A stretch of 64,000 nt of DNA from Alloyangia pacifica (GTDB lineage: Bacteria; Pseudomonadota; Alphaproteobacteria; Rhodobacterales; Rhodobacteraceae). The notes below the pieces were generated by a model. The model had not been told where the DNA came from. It saw only the letters and a program-made list of their open reading frames with translations, and ran no database searches. The stretch lies in NCBI RefSeq assembly GCF_020524285.1, contig NZ_JAIVKX010000003.1, forward strand, positions 124,001-188,000. Reading direction: 5' to 3'. Shown in pieces: positions 36,404 to 44,199 of the stretch. The first letter of the stretch is position 1; the number at the start of each line of letters is the position of its first letter. The position numbers and the translations under genes are program-made.

Positions 36404-36985
36404 ATGCGCTGCCGCTACCTCACCCACCCGCAGATTATCGTCGATCCCGCGCTCGACGTGCCGCGCTGGCACCTGAGCGATGTCGGCAGGGCACGGGTCG
36501 CCGCGCTGGCCGCCGGCGGCGCGCTGCGGGGCACCAGCCGGATCATCTCCTCGGACGAAACCAAGGCGCTGGAAACCACGCAGCCGCTGGCCGAGGCGCT
36601 CGGGCTGCCCGTCGAGGTGCGCCCGGCGATGCATGAGAACGACCGCAGCGCCACCGGCTTCCTGCCGCCCGACGAGTTCGAGCGGCTGGCCGACCGGTTC
36701 TTTGCCGACCCCCATACCTCGGTGCGCGGCTGGGAAACGGCCGCCGAGGCGCAGGCGCGGATCCTTGGCGAGGTCTCGGCCTGTCTCGACCAGCCCGGCG
36801 ACGGCGAGGTGCTCTTCGTCGGCCACGGTGGCGTCGGCACGCTGCTCTGGTGCGCCCTGGCAGGCAGGCCCATCAGCCGCGACCACGATCAGGGGCCGGG
36901 CGGCGGCGGCAACACCTTCGCCTTTACCTGGACCCCGCGCGCGGTGCTCTCGGCCTGGCAGCCGATGGAGCGGCTCAGCGCCTGA
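36404..36985 (+). CDS. Histidine phosphatase-family protein
   Basis: 193-residue protein of the phosphoglycerate-mutase-like branch. The usual catalytic start R-H-G is here Thr-His-Pro (MRCRYLTHPQI), so the histidine is kept but its neighbours are changed; the second histidine is in LFVGHGGVGTLLW and the acidic residue probably in AMHENDRSATGF. Such T-H-P variants form a recognised subgroup; the substrate is unknown. The 3' end overlaps the converging ABM-domain gene by 11 bases. Confidence 0.82.
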   Translation: MRCRYLTHPQIIVDPALDVPRWHLSDVGRARVAALAAGGALRGTSRIISSDETKALETTQPLAEALGLPVEVRPAMHENDRSATGFLPPDEFERLADRFFADPHTSVRGWETAAEAQARILGEVSACLDQPGDGEVLFVGHGGVGTLLWCALAGRPISRDHDQGPGGGGNTFAFTWTPRAVLSAWQPMERLSA

Positions 36986-37286
36986 TCACCCCGTCCTCGA
37001 CCAGCTCGTAGTGGCGGATCAGCCGGCTCTCGACGAGGTCCTCCTCCGCCGGGTCCACATGCGGGCGGGTGTAATCCTCATCCACGAAAGCCTTGAGCGA
37101 GGCCAGGTCGCGCCAGACCATGACCACCGAGAACTCGCGCGGACTCTCGGGCCGTGCCGCGCCCGGCAGCACCTCGACGATCCCCTCGGTGCGCCGCAGC
37201 ATCGGGATCGCGACATTGTGGAAGAACTCGGCAAACTCCTCTTCCTTGCCCGGCCGGGTCACGACCTGGAAGACGCGCATGATCAT
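36975..37286 (-). CDS. Antibiotic-biosynthesis-monooxygenase (ABM) domain protein
   Basis: 103-residue ferredoxin-like dimeric alpha+beta barrel protein. It starts MIMRVFQVVTRPGKEEEFAEFF and continues with RRTEGIVEVLPG and FSVVMVWRDLASLKAFVDED, the classical ABM pattern. Members include heme-degrading and quinone monooxygenases, but many have unknown roles. Start at 37286 is supported by GGGAGG 8 bases upstream; an alternative ATG two codons later is less well placed. Confidence 0.8.
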   Translation of the reverse strand: MIMRVFQVVTRPGKEEEFAEFFHNVAIPMLRRTEGIVEVLPGAARPESPREFSVVMVWRDLASLKAFVDEDYTRPHVDPAEEDLVESRLIRHYELVEDGVIRR

Positions 37287-37423
37287 CGAACCACCCTCCC
37301 TGATACCCAAGGTTCCGGGGTGCCTGCCTGCCTCAAGGGCACCAAGCATAACACGAAATCGCGGCCTCGACATTCCCCCTCGTGACGGGTCACATGGCGC
37401 CGCCCGATCGTGAAAGGCCCGCC

Positions 37424-38107
37424 ATGACCTCCGCCCTCCCCTTCGCCGCCGTGATCTTCGACCTCGACGGCACGCTCGTGGACAGCGAGCGGGTCGCGCT
37501 CGAGGCTGGCCGGCGCGCCTTCCTGCGGTTCGGCGAGACCGTCGCGCCGGGCTTCCTCGAAGGGCTGATCGGGCGCGACCGAAACGCCGTGGCAGCGGCG
37601 CTGCTCGCGCGCTACGGCCACATCGACCAACCTCTTCTGGTGCAGGCGATCCGCGAGGAAAGCATCGCATTGCGCGAGGCGAACGGCCTGCCGCTGAAGC
37701 CCGGCGCGGTGCTGCTGATCGAGGAGATCGCGGCGCTCGGTCTGCCGATGGCGGTGGCCACCAGTTCCGGCGCGCAGGAGGCCGAACGCAAGCTGACCCT
37801 CGCCGGGCTGCGTGCGCATTTCACCGCGGTGATCGCCTTCGACCACGTGGCGAACCCCAAGCCCGCCCCCGACCCCTACCTTCTGGCCGCCGAGGCCCTC
37901 GGCCATGCGCCGGAGCTCTGCCTCGCCTTCGAGGACAGCGACACCGGCGCCGCCAGCGCCCGCGCTGCGGGCATGCGCGTGGTGCAGGTGCCCGACATGC
38001 TGCCCAGCGACGGGGCGCATGCGCACCACCTCGCCGTCTCGCTGATCGACGGCGCGCTTGCCGCGGGCCTTCCGCTGCGCACGGGCCTTGGCGGCGCCTC
38101 CGCCTAA
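37424..38107 (+). CDS. HAD-superfamily hydrolase (subfamily IA)
   Basis: 227-residue cytosolic phosphatase or phosphomutase. Motif I VIFDLDGTLVDSE, motif II AVATSSGAQEAERKL, motif III NPKPAPDPYLLAAEAL and motif IV LAFEDSDTGAASARAAGM are intact; the cap is the small helical type of beta-phosphoglucomutase relatives. The start has GAAAGG 6 bases upstream. The substrate cannot be read from sequence. Confidence 0.88.
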   Translation: MTSALPFAAVIFDLDGTLVDSERVALEAGRRAFLRFGETVAPGFLEGLIGRDRNAVAAALLARYGHIDQPLLVQAIREESIALREANGLPLKPGAVLLIEEIAALGLPMAVATSSGAQEAERKLTLAGLRAHFTAVIAFDHVANPKPAPDPYLLAAEALGHAPELCLAFEDSDTGAASARAAGMRVVQVPDMLPSDGAHAHHLAVSLIDGALAAGLPLRTGLGGASA

Positions 38108-38108
38108 A

Positions 38109-38128
38109 TTTTGATCAATCGGTCAAAA
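38109..38128 (+). promoter_or_regulatory. RutR-like palindromic operator
   Basis: TTTTGATCA-AT-CGGTCAAAA is an inverted repeat with outer arms TTTTGA/TCAAAA. Its core TTGATCA-AT-CGGTCAA differs in two positions from TTGACCA-N2-TGGTCAA, the site of the pyrimidine regulator RutR. It is 135 bases before the ABC binding-protein gene and immediately after the HAD gene stop. A TetR-family protein is the likely ligand. Confidence 0.55.
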
Positions 38129-38262
38129 TGTAACAGGTCACCTGCGCAGCCGCGTCCGATCAGGTCTTCCCACCGCCGCATTTCCGGGCAAACTCGCCGC
38201 AAGACGTGAGCAACACGCCGGAAAACTTGGCGGCCCGGCCGCCACAACACGGAGGAAGACCC

Positions 38263-39267
38263 ATGACCCCCCGCGCCTTCGCGCTGGCCGCCACTCTCAT
38301 GGCCGCCGCAACCGCCGCCTCGGCCCAGACCGCCCTGCCCTTCGCGCTCGACTGGAAATTCGAGGGCCCCTCGGCGCCCTATTTCGTTGCCATCGACAAG
38401 GGCTATTTCGCCGATGCCGGGCTCGAGGTGGAAATTTCCGCCGGCTCCGGCTCGCTCGACGCCATCCCGAAGGTGGCCACCGGCGCCTTCCCCGTCGGCT
38501 TTGCCGACATCAACTCGCTGATCAAGTTCCTCGATCAGAACCCCGGCGCGCCGGTCACCGGCGTGATGATGGTCTACGACAAGCCGCCCTTCGCCATCAT
38601 CGGCCGCAAGTCGCTGGGCGTCGAGGCGCCGAAGGACCTCGAGGGCAAGGTGCTGGGCGCGCCGCCGCCGGACGGGGCCTGGGCTCAGTTCCCGATCTTC
38701 GCCGCCGAGAACGATCTGGACGTGGATGCGATCACCATCGAGCCGGTCGGCTTCCCGACCCGCGAGCCGATGCTGGCCGAGGGCAAGGTGGCCGCCGTCA
38801 CCGGCTTCAGCTTCACCTCCTACCTCAACACCGCGCGTCTCGGCGTGGATGAGGCCGACATCTCGACCATCCTGATGGCTGACTACGGCGTCGACCTCTA
38901 TGGCAACGCGATCATCGTCAACACCGACTGGGCCGCCGAGAACGGCGCGCTGCTCGAAGGCTTCCTCGCCGCCGTCGCCGCGGGCTGGAAGGACGCGGTC
39001 GCCGATCCCGCCGCCGCGGTGGAAAGCCTCGTGTCGCGCAACCCCGCCGCCGATGCCGAACTGGAGACCCGCCGTCTCGAACTGGCGCTCGACGCCAACG
39101 TGGTCACCGACTGGACGAAGACAAATGGCTTTGGGCCGATCGACGACGCCCGCATGGCAAACGCGCTGGAGCAGATCAAGCTGACCTACGAGTTCCAGCA
39201 CGAGCCCGACGCCGCGCTCTACTTCACCGGCGACTACCTGCCCGAGGGCGGCTTCCCGCTCGAGTGA
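38263..39267 (+). CDS. ABC transporter substrate-binding protein, NMT1/THI5-like
   Basis: Periplasmic binding protein of 334 residues with a clear signal peptide (RAFALAATLMAAATAASAQ). The mature part starts TALPFALDWKFEGPSAPYFV, then AIDKGYFADAGLEVEISAGSG, the NMT1/SsuA fold of taurine, nitrate, and pyrimidine-precursor transporters. GGAGGA lies 7 bases before the ATG. With the ATPase and permease genes it forms one importer. The upstream RutR-like site suggests pyrimidines or related compounds, unproven. Confidence 0.9.
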   Translation: MTPRAFALAATLMAAATAASAQTALPFALDWKFEGPSAPYFVAIDKGYFADAGLEVEISAGSGSLDAIPKVATGAFPVGFADINSLIKFLDQNPGAPVTGVMMVYDKPPFAIIGRKSLGVEAPKDLEGKVLGAPPPDGAWAQFPIFAAENDLDVDAITIEPVGFPTREPMLAEGKVAAVTGFSFTSYLNTARLGVDEADISTILMADYGVDLYGNAIIVNTDWAAENGALLEGFLAAVAAGWKDAVADPAAAVESLVSRNPAADAELETRRLELALDANVVTDWTKTNGFGPIDDARMANALEQIKLTYEFQHEPDAALYFTGDYLPEGGFPLE

Positions 39268-39342
39268 GCCCCGGATCAAGACGCTGACCAAGACCCCCGC
39301 GCGGGGGCGCTCGCCCGCCCCCGCGCGCATGCAAGGCAAGAC

Positions 39343-40137
39343 ATGACCAACCTCATCGAGATCAAGGGCGTGCGCCACGCCTACAAGACCGCCAACGGCC
39401 CGCTGCCGGTGCTGGACGGGCTCGAGCTGTCGGTGCCCGAGGGCGGCTTCGTCGCCGTCGTCGGCCCCTCGGGCTGCGGCAAGTCCACCCTGACCAAGCT
39501 GGTCGCCGGCCTGCTGAAGCCGGACGAGGGCGAGGTCTGGCTGCACGGCGAGAAGGTGAAAAGCCCGCGCTCCACCGTCGGCATGGCCTTCCAGAACCCG
39601 GTGATGCTGGAATGGCGCTCGATCCTCAAGAACGTCATGCTGCCGCTGGAGATCGTGCCGACGAAGCTGGGCAGGAAAGAGCAGGAAGAGCGCGCGCGAT
39701 ACCTGCTCGCGCTCGTCGGTCTCGAAGGCTTCGAGGACAAGCGCCCCTCCGAGCTTTCGGGCGGGATGCGCCAGCGCGCCTCGCTCTGCCGGGCGCTGGT
39801 CCACTCCCCCGAGGTGCTGATCCTCGACGAGCCCTTCGGCGCGCTCGACGCCTTCACCCGCGAGGACCTGTGGCAGATCATGCACCAGGTGAAGGAAAAA
39901 GAGCCCTTCACCGGCGTGTTGATCACCCACGACCTGCGCGAGTCGATCTACCTCGCCGACCAGGTGGTGGTGCTCTCGGGCCGCCCGGCCCGCACCCAGT
40001 TCACCCTCGACACGGGGATCAGCGGCGCGCGCGACATCGAGCACCTCTACACGCCGCAGGCCGCCGAGATGCTCGCCACGCTGCGCCACCAGATCGAGAT
40101 CGCCCAGGGCCGCGCCCCCGCCGAGGCACCCGCCTGA
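39343..40137 (+). CDS. ABC transporter ATPase, NitT/TauT type
   Basis: 264-residue nucleotide-binding subunit. Walker A VVGPSGCGKST, Q-loop MAFQNPVMLEWRS, signature LSGGMRQRASLCRAL, Walker B VLILDEPFGALDAFTRE and the H-loop LITHDLRESIYLADQ are complete; the F-G-A-L-D-A-F-T-R-E stretch is typical of the nitrate/taurine group. Located between the binding-protein and permease genes, 75 bases after the former. Confidence 0.95.
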   Translation: MTNLIEIKGVRHAYKTANGPLPVLDGLELSVPEGGFVAVVGPSGCGKSTLTKLVAGLLKPDEGEVWLHGEKVKSPRSTVGMAFQNPVMLEWRSILKNVMLPLEIVPTKLGRKEQEERARYLLALVGLEGFEDKRPSELSGGMRQRASLCRALVHSPEVLILDEPFGALDAFTREDLWQIMHQVKEKEPFTGVLITHDLRESIYLADQVVVLSGRPARTQFTLDTGISGARDIEHLYTPQAAEMLATLRHQIEIAQGRAPAEAPA

Positions 40138-40160
40138 TGGCCCCCCACCCCCCCATGCCC

Positions 40161-40184
40161 GCTTCTTCTCTTTCCAAATACGCA
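40161..40184 (+). repeat. Intergenic repeat, copy E, inside an operon
   Basis: GCTTCTTCTCTTTCC followed by AAATACGCA, the short form of the dispersed repeat, in the 103-base gap between the ABC ATPase and permease genes. The G-rich hairpin part is absent. Confidence 0.85.
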
Positions 40185-40240
40185 TATCCCGCCGCCGAGA
40201 CCCGCGCCCCCGCCGGTCAGGCCGCGCAGCGGAGCCGCAC

Positions 40241-41002
40241 ATGACCTTCCGCCAGATCGCCGTTCCCACCCTCGCCATCGTGATCTTCCTCGCGCTCTGG
40301 GAGGCGCTGGTCTGGGTCATGGGCTGGCCGAACTACAAGATGGCCTCGCCCTCGGACCTTCTGCCCGCCTACGAACGCTACTGGAGCCTGTTCCTGACCA
40401 TGGGCTGGCAGACGCTCTGGCGCACCGTGGTGGGGCTGCTGATCGCCGTGGTCTTCGGCACCGCGCTCGGCATGGTGATGGGCTTCTCGCGCACCATGCG
40501 CGACGCGCTCTACCCTTTGCTCGTGGGGTTCAACGCCGTGCCAAAGGCGACGGTGGTGCCGATCGTCGCGCTGATGTTCGTCGGCATGCACGATTTCAAC
40601 ACCGTGCTCATCGCCTTCATGATCTCCTTTTTCCCGATCGCCGTCTCGGTCTCGATCGGCCTGTCGACGCTGGAGCCCGAGTACCGCGACATCCTGCGCT
40701 CGCTCGGCGCCAGCCAGTCGACGATCTTCTGGAAGATTGCCCTGCCCAAGACGCTGCCCGAGTTCTTCGGCGCGCTGAAGGTGGCGGTGACCCTGGCCTT
40801 CATCGGCACCAACCTGATGGAGATCGTCAGCCCGCATGGCCGCGGCCTCGGCGCGCTCTTCGACAGCGGCAAGACCAACTCCGACTACCCGCTGATGTTC
40901 GCGGTGCTGATCGCCTTGGCCTTTCTCGGCATCGTGCTCTACTACGTGGTGGTCGCGCTCGAGAAGATCTTCGCCGGCTGGGCCGAGCGGCCGCAGGGCT
41001 GA
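40241..41002 (+). CDS. ABC transporter permease, NitT/TauT type
   Basis: 253-residue inner-membrane subunit with about six helices. The EAA-type cytoplasmic loop is YRDILRSLGASQSTIFWKIALP, and the preceding GFNAVPKATVVPIVALMF is conserved in SsuC/ThiX-like permeases. It completes the three-gene importer, which is interrupted only by an intergenic repeat. The stop codon is part of a perfect inverted repeat shared with the converging AAA ATPase gene. Confidence 0.93.
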   Translation: MTFRQIAVPTLAIVIFLALWEALVWVMGWPNYKMASPSDLLPAYERYWSLFLTMGWQTLWRTVVGLLIAVVFGTALGMVMGFSRTMRDALYPLLVGFNAVPKATVVPIVALMFVGMHDFNTVLIAFMISFFPIAVSVSIGLSTLEPEYRDILRSLGASQSTIFWKIALPKTLPEFFGALKVAVTLAFIGTNLMEIVSPHGRGLGALFDSGKTNSDYPLMFAVLIALAFLGIVLYYVVVALEKIFAGWAERPQG

Positions 41003-41018
41003 TCCGGGCTCAGCCCTG
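40994..41018. terminator. Inverted repeat joining two converging stop codons
   Basis: CAGGGCTGA (40994-41002) pairs perfectly with TCAGCCCTG (41010-41018) around 7 bases. The arms contain the TGA of the permease and the TGA of the AAA ATPase. There is no T-run on either side, so intrinsic termination is uncertain; the hairpin could shield both mRNA 3' ends. Confidence 0.5.
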
Positions 41019-42161
41019 CGCCATCCGCGCCAGCAGCCAGTCCCGCATGTCCGGGTCCTCCAGCGCGTAGCGCCCGCGGCCCGGACGCCAGACCAGCTGC
41101 TTGTCGCGCAGCGCGTCCAGCGCCTTCTGCACCGCCTGCGCCGAGGTCTTGCGCCCGGCAATCCCGGCAATGCGCTGCACGGTCTTCTCGTGGAAGGGCG
41201 CGAAGTCCGAACCGTCGCGGATCAGCACCTCGAGCACCGCGCGCTGAAGCACCGTCAGCCCGTCGAAATCCGAGCCGTACTGATCCCAGACCCGCGCGCG
41301 CAGCTCGTCCGCCCGCTCCTGCAGCGTGCGCTTCAGCCCGGCGCTGCCGGGCAGCCAGGCGGCGTGCTGCTGCACCACCTCCACCAGCTTCTCGGGGCGA
41401 TGCCCCAGCAGCCGGAAAGCCGCGGCGACGTCCTCGGGATCGAGCTTGTTGTCCTCGGCCAGGCGCGGGTTGATCGCGGCCACCAGCGCCTCGACATAGG
41501 GCCGGCCCAGGGTCGGAAAATCTTCGACCCGGGCGCCGTAGAACGGCTGCTGGTTGGTCGAGAGCAGCCCCGCCAGCCCGTCGCGGTTCGAACCGGTGCA
41601 GAGCACGAAGAGCCGCGCCCCCTCGGGCCGCTGGTTCATCGCATCGCGCGCCGCCTTGAGCGCGAACATGGCGTCGAGCCCGGCCTCGGTGGTGACCGCC
41701 TGCTGCGCCTCGTCGATGAGGAAGACGACGTCCGATTTTGCCCGCGCGCCGATCTCCAGCAGCGCATCGGTGAGGGTGAGGCTCCGGCCCTCGGCCACGC
41801 CGCCGATCTCGGCCCGCAGCCCGCCGATGGTGATCGCCTTGATCGGCAAGGCCCGCGCCGCCCGTTCGACCGGGCTTGGCATGGCGGCGATCTCGGCGGC
41901 CAGCGCATCTGCAATGAGCTGGCCCGGGTCGGCCTTGCGGTCGGACCAGAGGTCGACCAGGACCGGATGATCGCCCCGCGCCCTGAGCACCGGCAGCAGG
42001 TCGCGGCGCAGGAAGGTGCTCTTGCCGGTGCGCCGCGGCGCCGCCAGCATCAGCCCCGAGGGGCTGCCCATCAGCGGGTCGAGCGAGAGCCGCTCGGCAA
42101 TCGCCTGCGCCAGCTCCTTGCGCGGAACGTAGAACTCGCCACGGTTGCCGCTTTCGGTCAT
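41010..42161 (-). CDS. Stand-alone AAA+ ATPase with ORC1/Cdc6-like layout
   Basis: 383-residue cytosolic P-loop ATPase. N-terminal part EFYVPRKELAQAIAERL precedes Walker A in MLAAPRRTGKSTFLRRDLL; Walker B is VVFLIDEAQQAVTTEAG and a sensor-I-like region LFVLCTGSNRDGLAGL follows. The last ~100 residues look like a winged helix (LTVLQRAVLEVLIRDGSDF then VQKALDALRDKQLVWRPGRGRYAL). This order resembles archaeal-type/ORC-like ATPases found singly in bacteria, sometimes in defence or mobile elements. The gene stands alone, divergent from the SRP RNA gene. The ATG at 42161 has AAAGGG 7 bases upstream. Function unknown. Confidence 0.8.
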   Translation of the reverse strand: MTESGNRGEFYVPRKELAQAIAERLSLDPLMGSPSGLMLAAPRRTGKSTFLRRDLLPVLRARGDHPVLVDLWSDRKADPGQLIADALAAEIAAMPSPVERAARALPIKAITIGGLRAEIGGVAEGRSLTLTDALLEIGARAKSDVVFLIDEAQQAVTTEAGLDAMFALKAARDAMNQRPEGARLFVLCTGSNRDGLAGLLSTNQQPFYGARVEDFPTLGRPYVEALVAAINPRLAEDNKLDPEDVAAAFRLLGHRPEKLVEVVQQHAAWLPGSAGLKRTLQERADELRARVWDQYGSDFDGLTVLQRAVLEVLIRDGSDFAPFHEKTVQRIAGIAGRKTSAQAVQKALDALRDKQLVWRPGRGRYALEDPDMRDWLLARMAQG

Positions 42162-42277
42162 GGAGGGGCCCTTTCGCTGCATACTGCGCGCCGGCGGACA
42201 CGCGACTTTATAGCGCCTTTGGTAAAGCAAGGTAGATCTCGCGCATCCCCCGGCAATAGCAGGGGCGTTCAGAATTT

Positions 42278-42303
42278 TACCCCTTCTAGGATAAATCGGG
42301 GTA
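42278..42303. promoter_or_regulatory. Inverted repeat TACCCC-N14-GGGGTA between AAA ATPase and SRP RNA
   Basis: TACCCC (42278-42283) and GGGGTA (42298-42303) flank an AT-richer 14-base centre containing TAGGATAAAT. It is 80 bases upstream of the SRP RNA and 117 upstream of the ATPase start. It may belong to the promoter of either. Confidence 0.3.
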
Positions 42304-42383
42304 GAGCCCGCCACCTGTCGTGGCAAAAAATCTCTGCCCTGCCCCCCTTGCGGTCCCCGCCCCCGAGGGCCTATATCTCGCCC

Positions 42384-42480
42384 CGAGAGGTTGGCGCGGG
42401 CAGGCGCCTCGCCAACCCGGTCAGGTCCGGAAGGAAGCAGCCGTAACGAGCCCCGCTTGGGTCGTTGTCCAGCCTCTCAC
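42384..42480 (+). ncRNA. ffs: Signal recognition particle RNA, small bacterial (4.5S) type
   Basis: RNA scaffold of the signal recognition particle, about 97 bases. The ends GAGAGGTTGG and CCAGCCTCTC pair as the basal helix, and the apical hairpin has the invariant Ffh-binding sequence GGTCAGGTCCGGAAGGAAGC followed by AGCCGTAACGA. The size and the single-helix form without an Alu domain are normal for alphaproteobacteria. Exact ends are estimated from the closing helix. Confidence 0.97.
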
Positions 42481-42551
42481 CTACCCCCACATTCAGGGTC
42501 TTATGCTGCCACCGCGCTTGCGGTGGCCATTGGCGCCGTGCGTCCGACCGC

Positions 42552-42582
42552 AAAAGAAAACGCGCCGGGATGCCCGGCGCGT
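42552..42582 (-). terminator. Rho-independent terminator of the response regulator gene
   Basis: On the minus strand, a perfect 9-base stem (CGCGCCGGG / CCCGGCGCG, 3-base loop) is followed by TTTTCTTTT, 32 bases after the stop codon. Confidence 0.92.
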
Positions 42583-42612
42583 GTCTGGTCGTTGCCACGA
42601 AGATTTCCGGCT

Positions 42613-43275
42613 TCAGAACAGCCCGGCTTCCTTGGCAAGAAGCGCGGCCTGCGTGCGGTTCGAGGCGCCGATCTTGCGGTAGAGCGTCTTCACGTGCAGC
42701 TTCACGGTCGGCTCGCGGATGTCGAGATCGCGGGCGATTTCCTTGTTCGACTTGCCCTGGGTCAGCCCCTCGAGCACCTCCAGCTCGCGCGGCGACAGAC
42801 GCTCGGCCATCGGGTGGCTCGGCGCGGCCTCTTCCTGGCGCATGAAGTCCAGCGGGGCGTATTGCTCGCCCATCGCCATGAACCGCACGGCGTTGACCAG
42901 CGACTTCGCCGAGAGGGTCTTGGGCAGGAAGCCCGCGGCGCCGGCCTCGAGCACCTGCTCGGCAACGTCGCGGCTGGCGGTGCCGGAGATGATCGCGACT
43001 CGGTGCGACCCCTCCAGCGCGCGCATCTTGTTGAAGCCTTCGAGCGCGTTCATGCCCGGCATCGAGTAGTCGAGAAGCACGAGATCGAACTGCTCGCCCG
43101 CCTTCACCAGCGCCTCGGCCTCGGAATAGCTTGCCACGCAGACCGTCTCGAAAGTACCTTCACCTTCAAGGAAAATCTGCAGCGTATCGCGGAGGAGATC
43201 GTGGTCGTCGGCGATCAAAACGCGAAGCACATTGGCCGATCTGGTTACCACATGCGCCGCCTGCTGTGCCATCAT
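42613..43275 (-). CDS. LuxR/FixJ-type response regulator
   Basis: 220-residue two-component regulator. The receiver domain (about 16-135) has RVLIADDHDLLRDTL with the acidic pocket, phospho-acceptor Asp69 in LVLLDYSMPGMNALEG, a Ser/Thr in AIISGTASRD, and the lysine in AAGFLPKTLSAKSL. The C-terminal GerE helix-turn-helix reads RLSPRELEVLEGLTQGKSNK then EIARDLDIREPTVKLHVKTL. Start at the first of two adjacent ATGs, with GGGAG 8 bases upstream. A hybrid kinase gene lies 925 bases away on the other strand and is the likely partner. It ends in a strong terminator. Confidence 0.95.
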   Translation of the reverse strand: MMAQQAAHVVTRSANVLRVLIADDHDLLRDTLQIFLEGEGTFETVCVASYSEAEALVKAGEQFDLVLLDYSMPGMNALEGFNKMRALEGSHRVAIISGTASRDVAEQVLEAGAAGFLPKTLSAKSLVNAVRFMAMGEQYAPLDFMRQEEAAPSHPMAERLSPRELEVLEGLTQGKSNKEIARDLDIREPTVKLHVKTLYRKIGASNRTQAALLAKEAGLF

Positions 43276-43397
43276 GGTCCGTCTCCCTGCAACCTCTCGG
43301 CGAATCGCCGTTCATCTTTCTCTAAACAAATAGCAAAACTAACGGCTGATTGCGGTTAAATTATGGACAAAGGGGGGCGTATTGCTCCGCCCTGTGA

Positions 43398-43414
43398 CAT
43401 GACGACGGGTCATG
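43398..43414. promoter_or_regulatory. Palindrome CATGAC-GACGG-GTCATG
   Basis: Perfect 6-base arms with a 5-base centre, 123 bases upstream of the response regulator gene. Possible operator; no known consensus recognised. Confidence 0.35.
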
Positions 43415-43548
43415 CTTCTCCCGCGCCTCACGCCCCGATCCGCCAAATCCCGCCGACGGCACGATTTCCTCGCTCCGGTCCCGCGACGGCAAGGCTGCGC
43501 GCCCGAAAGAATGCGCCTATTGCCTCGCCACCGAAGGAGCCGCGGATG

Positions 43549-43570
43549 CCCCTACCCGGACGGATAGGGG
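43549..43570. promoter_or_regulatory. Palindrome CCTACCC-GGAC-GGATAGG upstream of sensor operon
   Basis: Arms extend to CCCCTACCC / GGATAGGGG with one mismatch. It lies 76-97 bases before the start codon of the exported protein gene. The same pattern, CCTATCC-N4-GGATAGG, recurs before the glycosyltransferase genes at 46960-46977, which marks it as a candidate operator, possibly of the adjacent LuxR-type regulator. Confidence 0.55.
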
Positions 43571-43645
43571 CCCCTCCCATTGCCCCGATACCGCTTTTGT
43601 CGCGTATGTGACAGTATCCGACCACCCACCAAGGAGTCGCAAATC

Positions 43646-44173
43646 ATGTTCGGTCTTCCGCCCCTGCGCGCCCTCGTTTTCCTTGCGGCCTGTGCCGTGC
43701 CGATGGCCTCCGTAGCGGTCACGGCGGATGAGGCATTGCCCGCGCCCGCGGAGGAGCCCCTGCTCGTGGTGAGCGGCGCGATCACCAACACCAACGTCGG
43801 TGACACGGCGACCTTCGACTTCGACATGCTCGAAGCGCTGGACACCCGCACTTTCACCACCAAGACCATCTGGACCGATGGCGACCAGGTTTTCACCGGC
43901 GTACAGCTCAGTGACCTGATGGAGCTCGTCGGGGCCGAAGGGACCGAGATCAAGGCGACCGCGATCAACGACTACGCGGTGACCATCCCCAGCGAGGACT
44001 GGGTCGATGGCGGGCCGATCGTCGCGTTCCTCAACCACGGCGAGAAGATGCCGGTGCGCAACAAGGGCCCGCTGTGGATCGTCTACCCCTTCGATCAGAA
44101 GCCCGAGTACCAGACCGAGCAGATTTATTCCCGCGCGATCTGGCAGTTGGACCGCATCATCGTTCTTGACTAG
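43646..44173 (+). CDS. Exported molybdopterin-oxidoreductase-fold protein lacking cysteine
   Basis: 175 residues with a signal peptide (RALVFLAACAVPMASVAVTA). The mature part matches the small oxidoreductase molybdopterin-binding (sulfite-oxidase) fold: LLVVSGAITNTNVGDTATFD, FDMLEALDTRTFTTKTIWTD, GVQLSDLMELVGAEG, IPSEDWVDGGPIVAFLNHGE and KGPLWIVYPFDQ. Catalytic members hold molybdenum through a cysteine, but the only cysteine here is in the signal peptide, so it is unlikely to be a redox enzyme of that kind. AAGGAG lies 9 bases before the ATG. A hybrid sensor kinase gene follows after 26 bases; a sensory role in the periplasm is inferred. Confidence 0.82.
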   Translation: MFGLPPLRALVFLAACAVPMASVAVTADEALPAPAEEPLLVVSGAITNTNVGDTATFDFDMLEALDTRTFTTKTIWTDGDQVFTGVQLSDLMELVGAEGTEIKATAINDYAVTIPSEDWVDGGPIVAFLNHGEKMPVRNKGPLWIVYPFDQKPEYQTEQIYSRAIWQLDRIIVLD

Positions 44174-44199
44174 GACGCGCGGTTCGGGCCCATGGAGGC

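Larger units (their letters stand above)
43276..43645 (+). other. 370-base divergent regulatory gap
   Basis: Lies between the response regulator and the sensor operon. Its part next to the regulator is AT-rich for this genome (AAACAAATAGCAAAACTAAC and nearby), as for a promoter. It holds two palindromes described separately (43398-43414 and 43549-43570). No coding sequence is supported. Confidence 0.6.
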
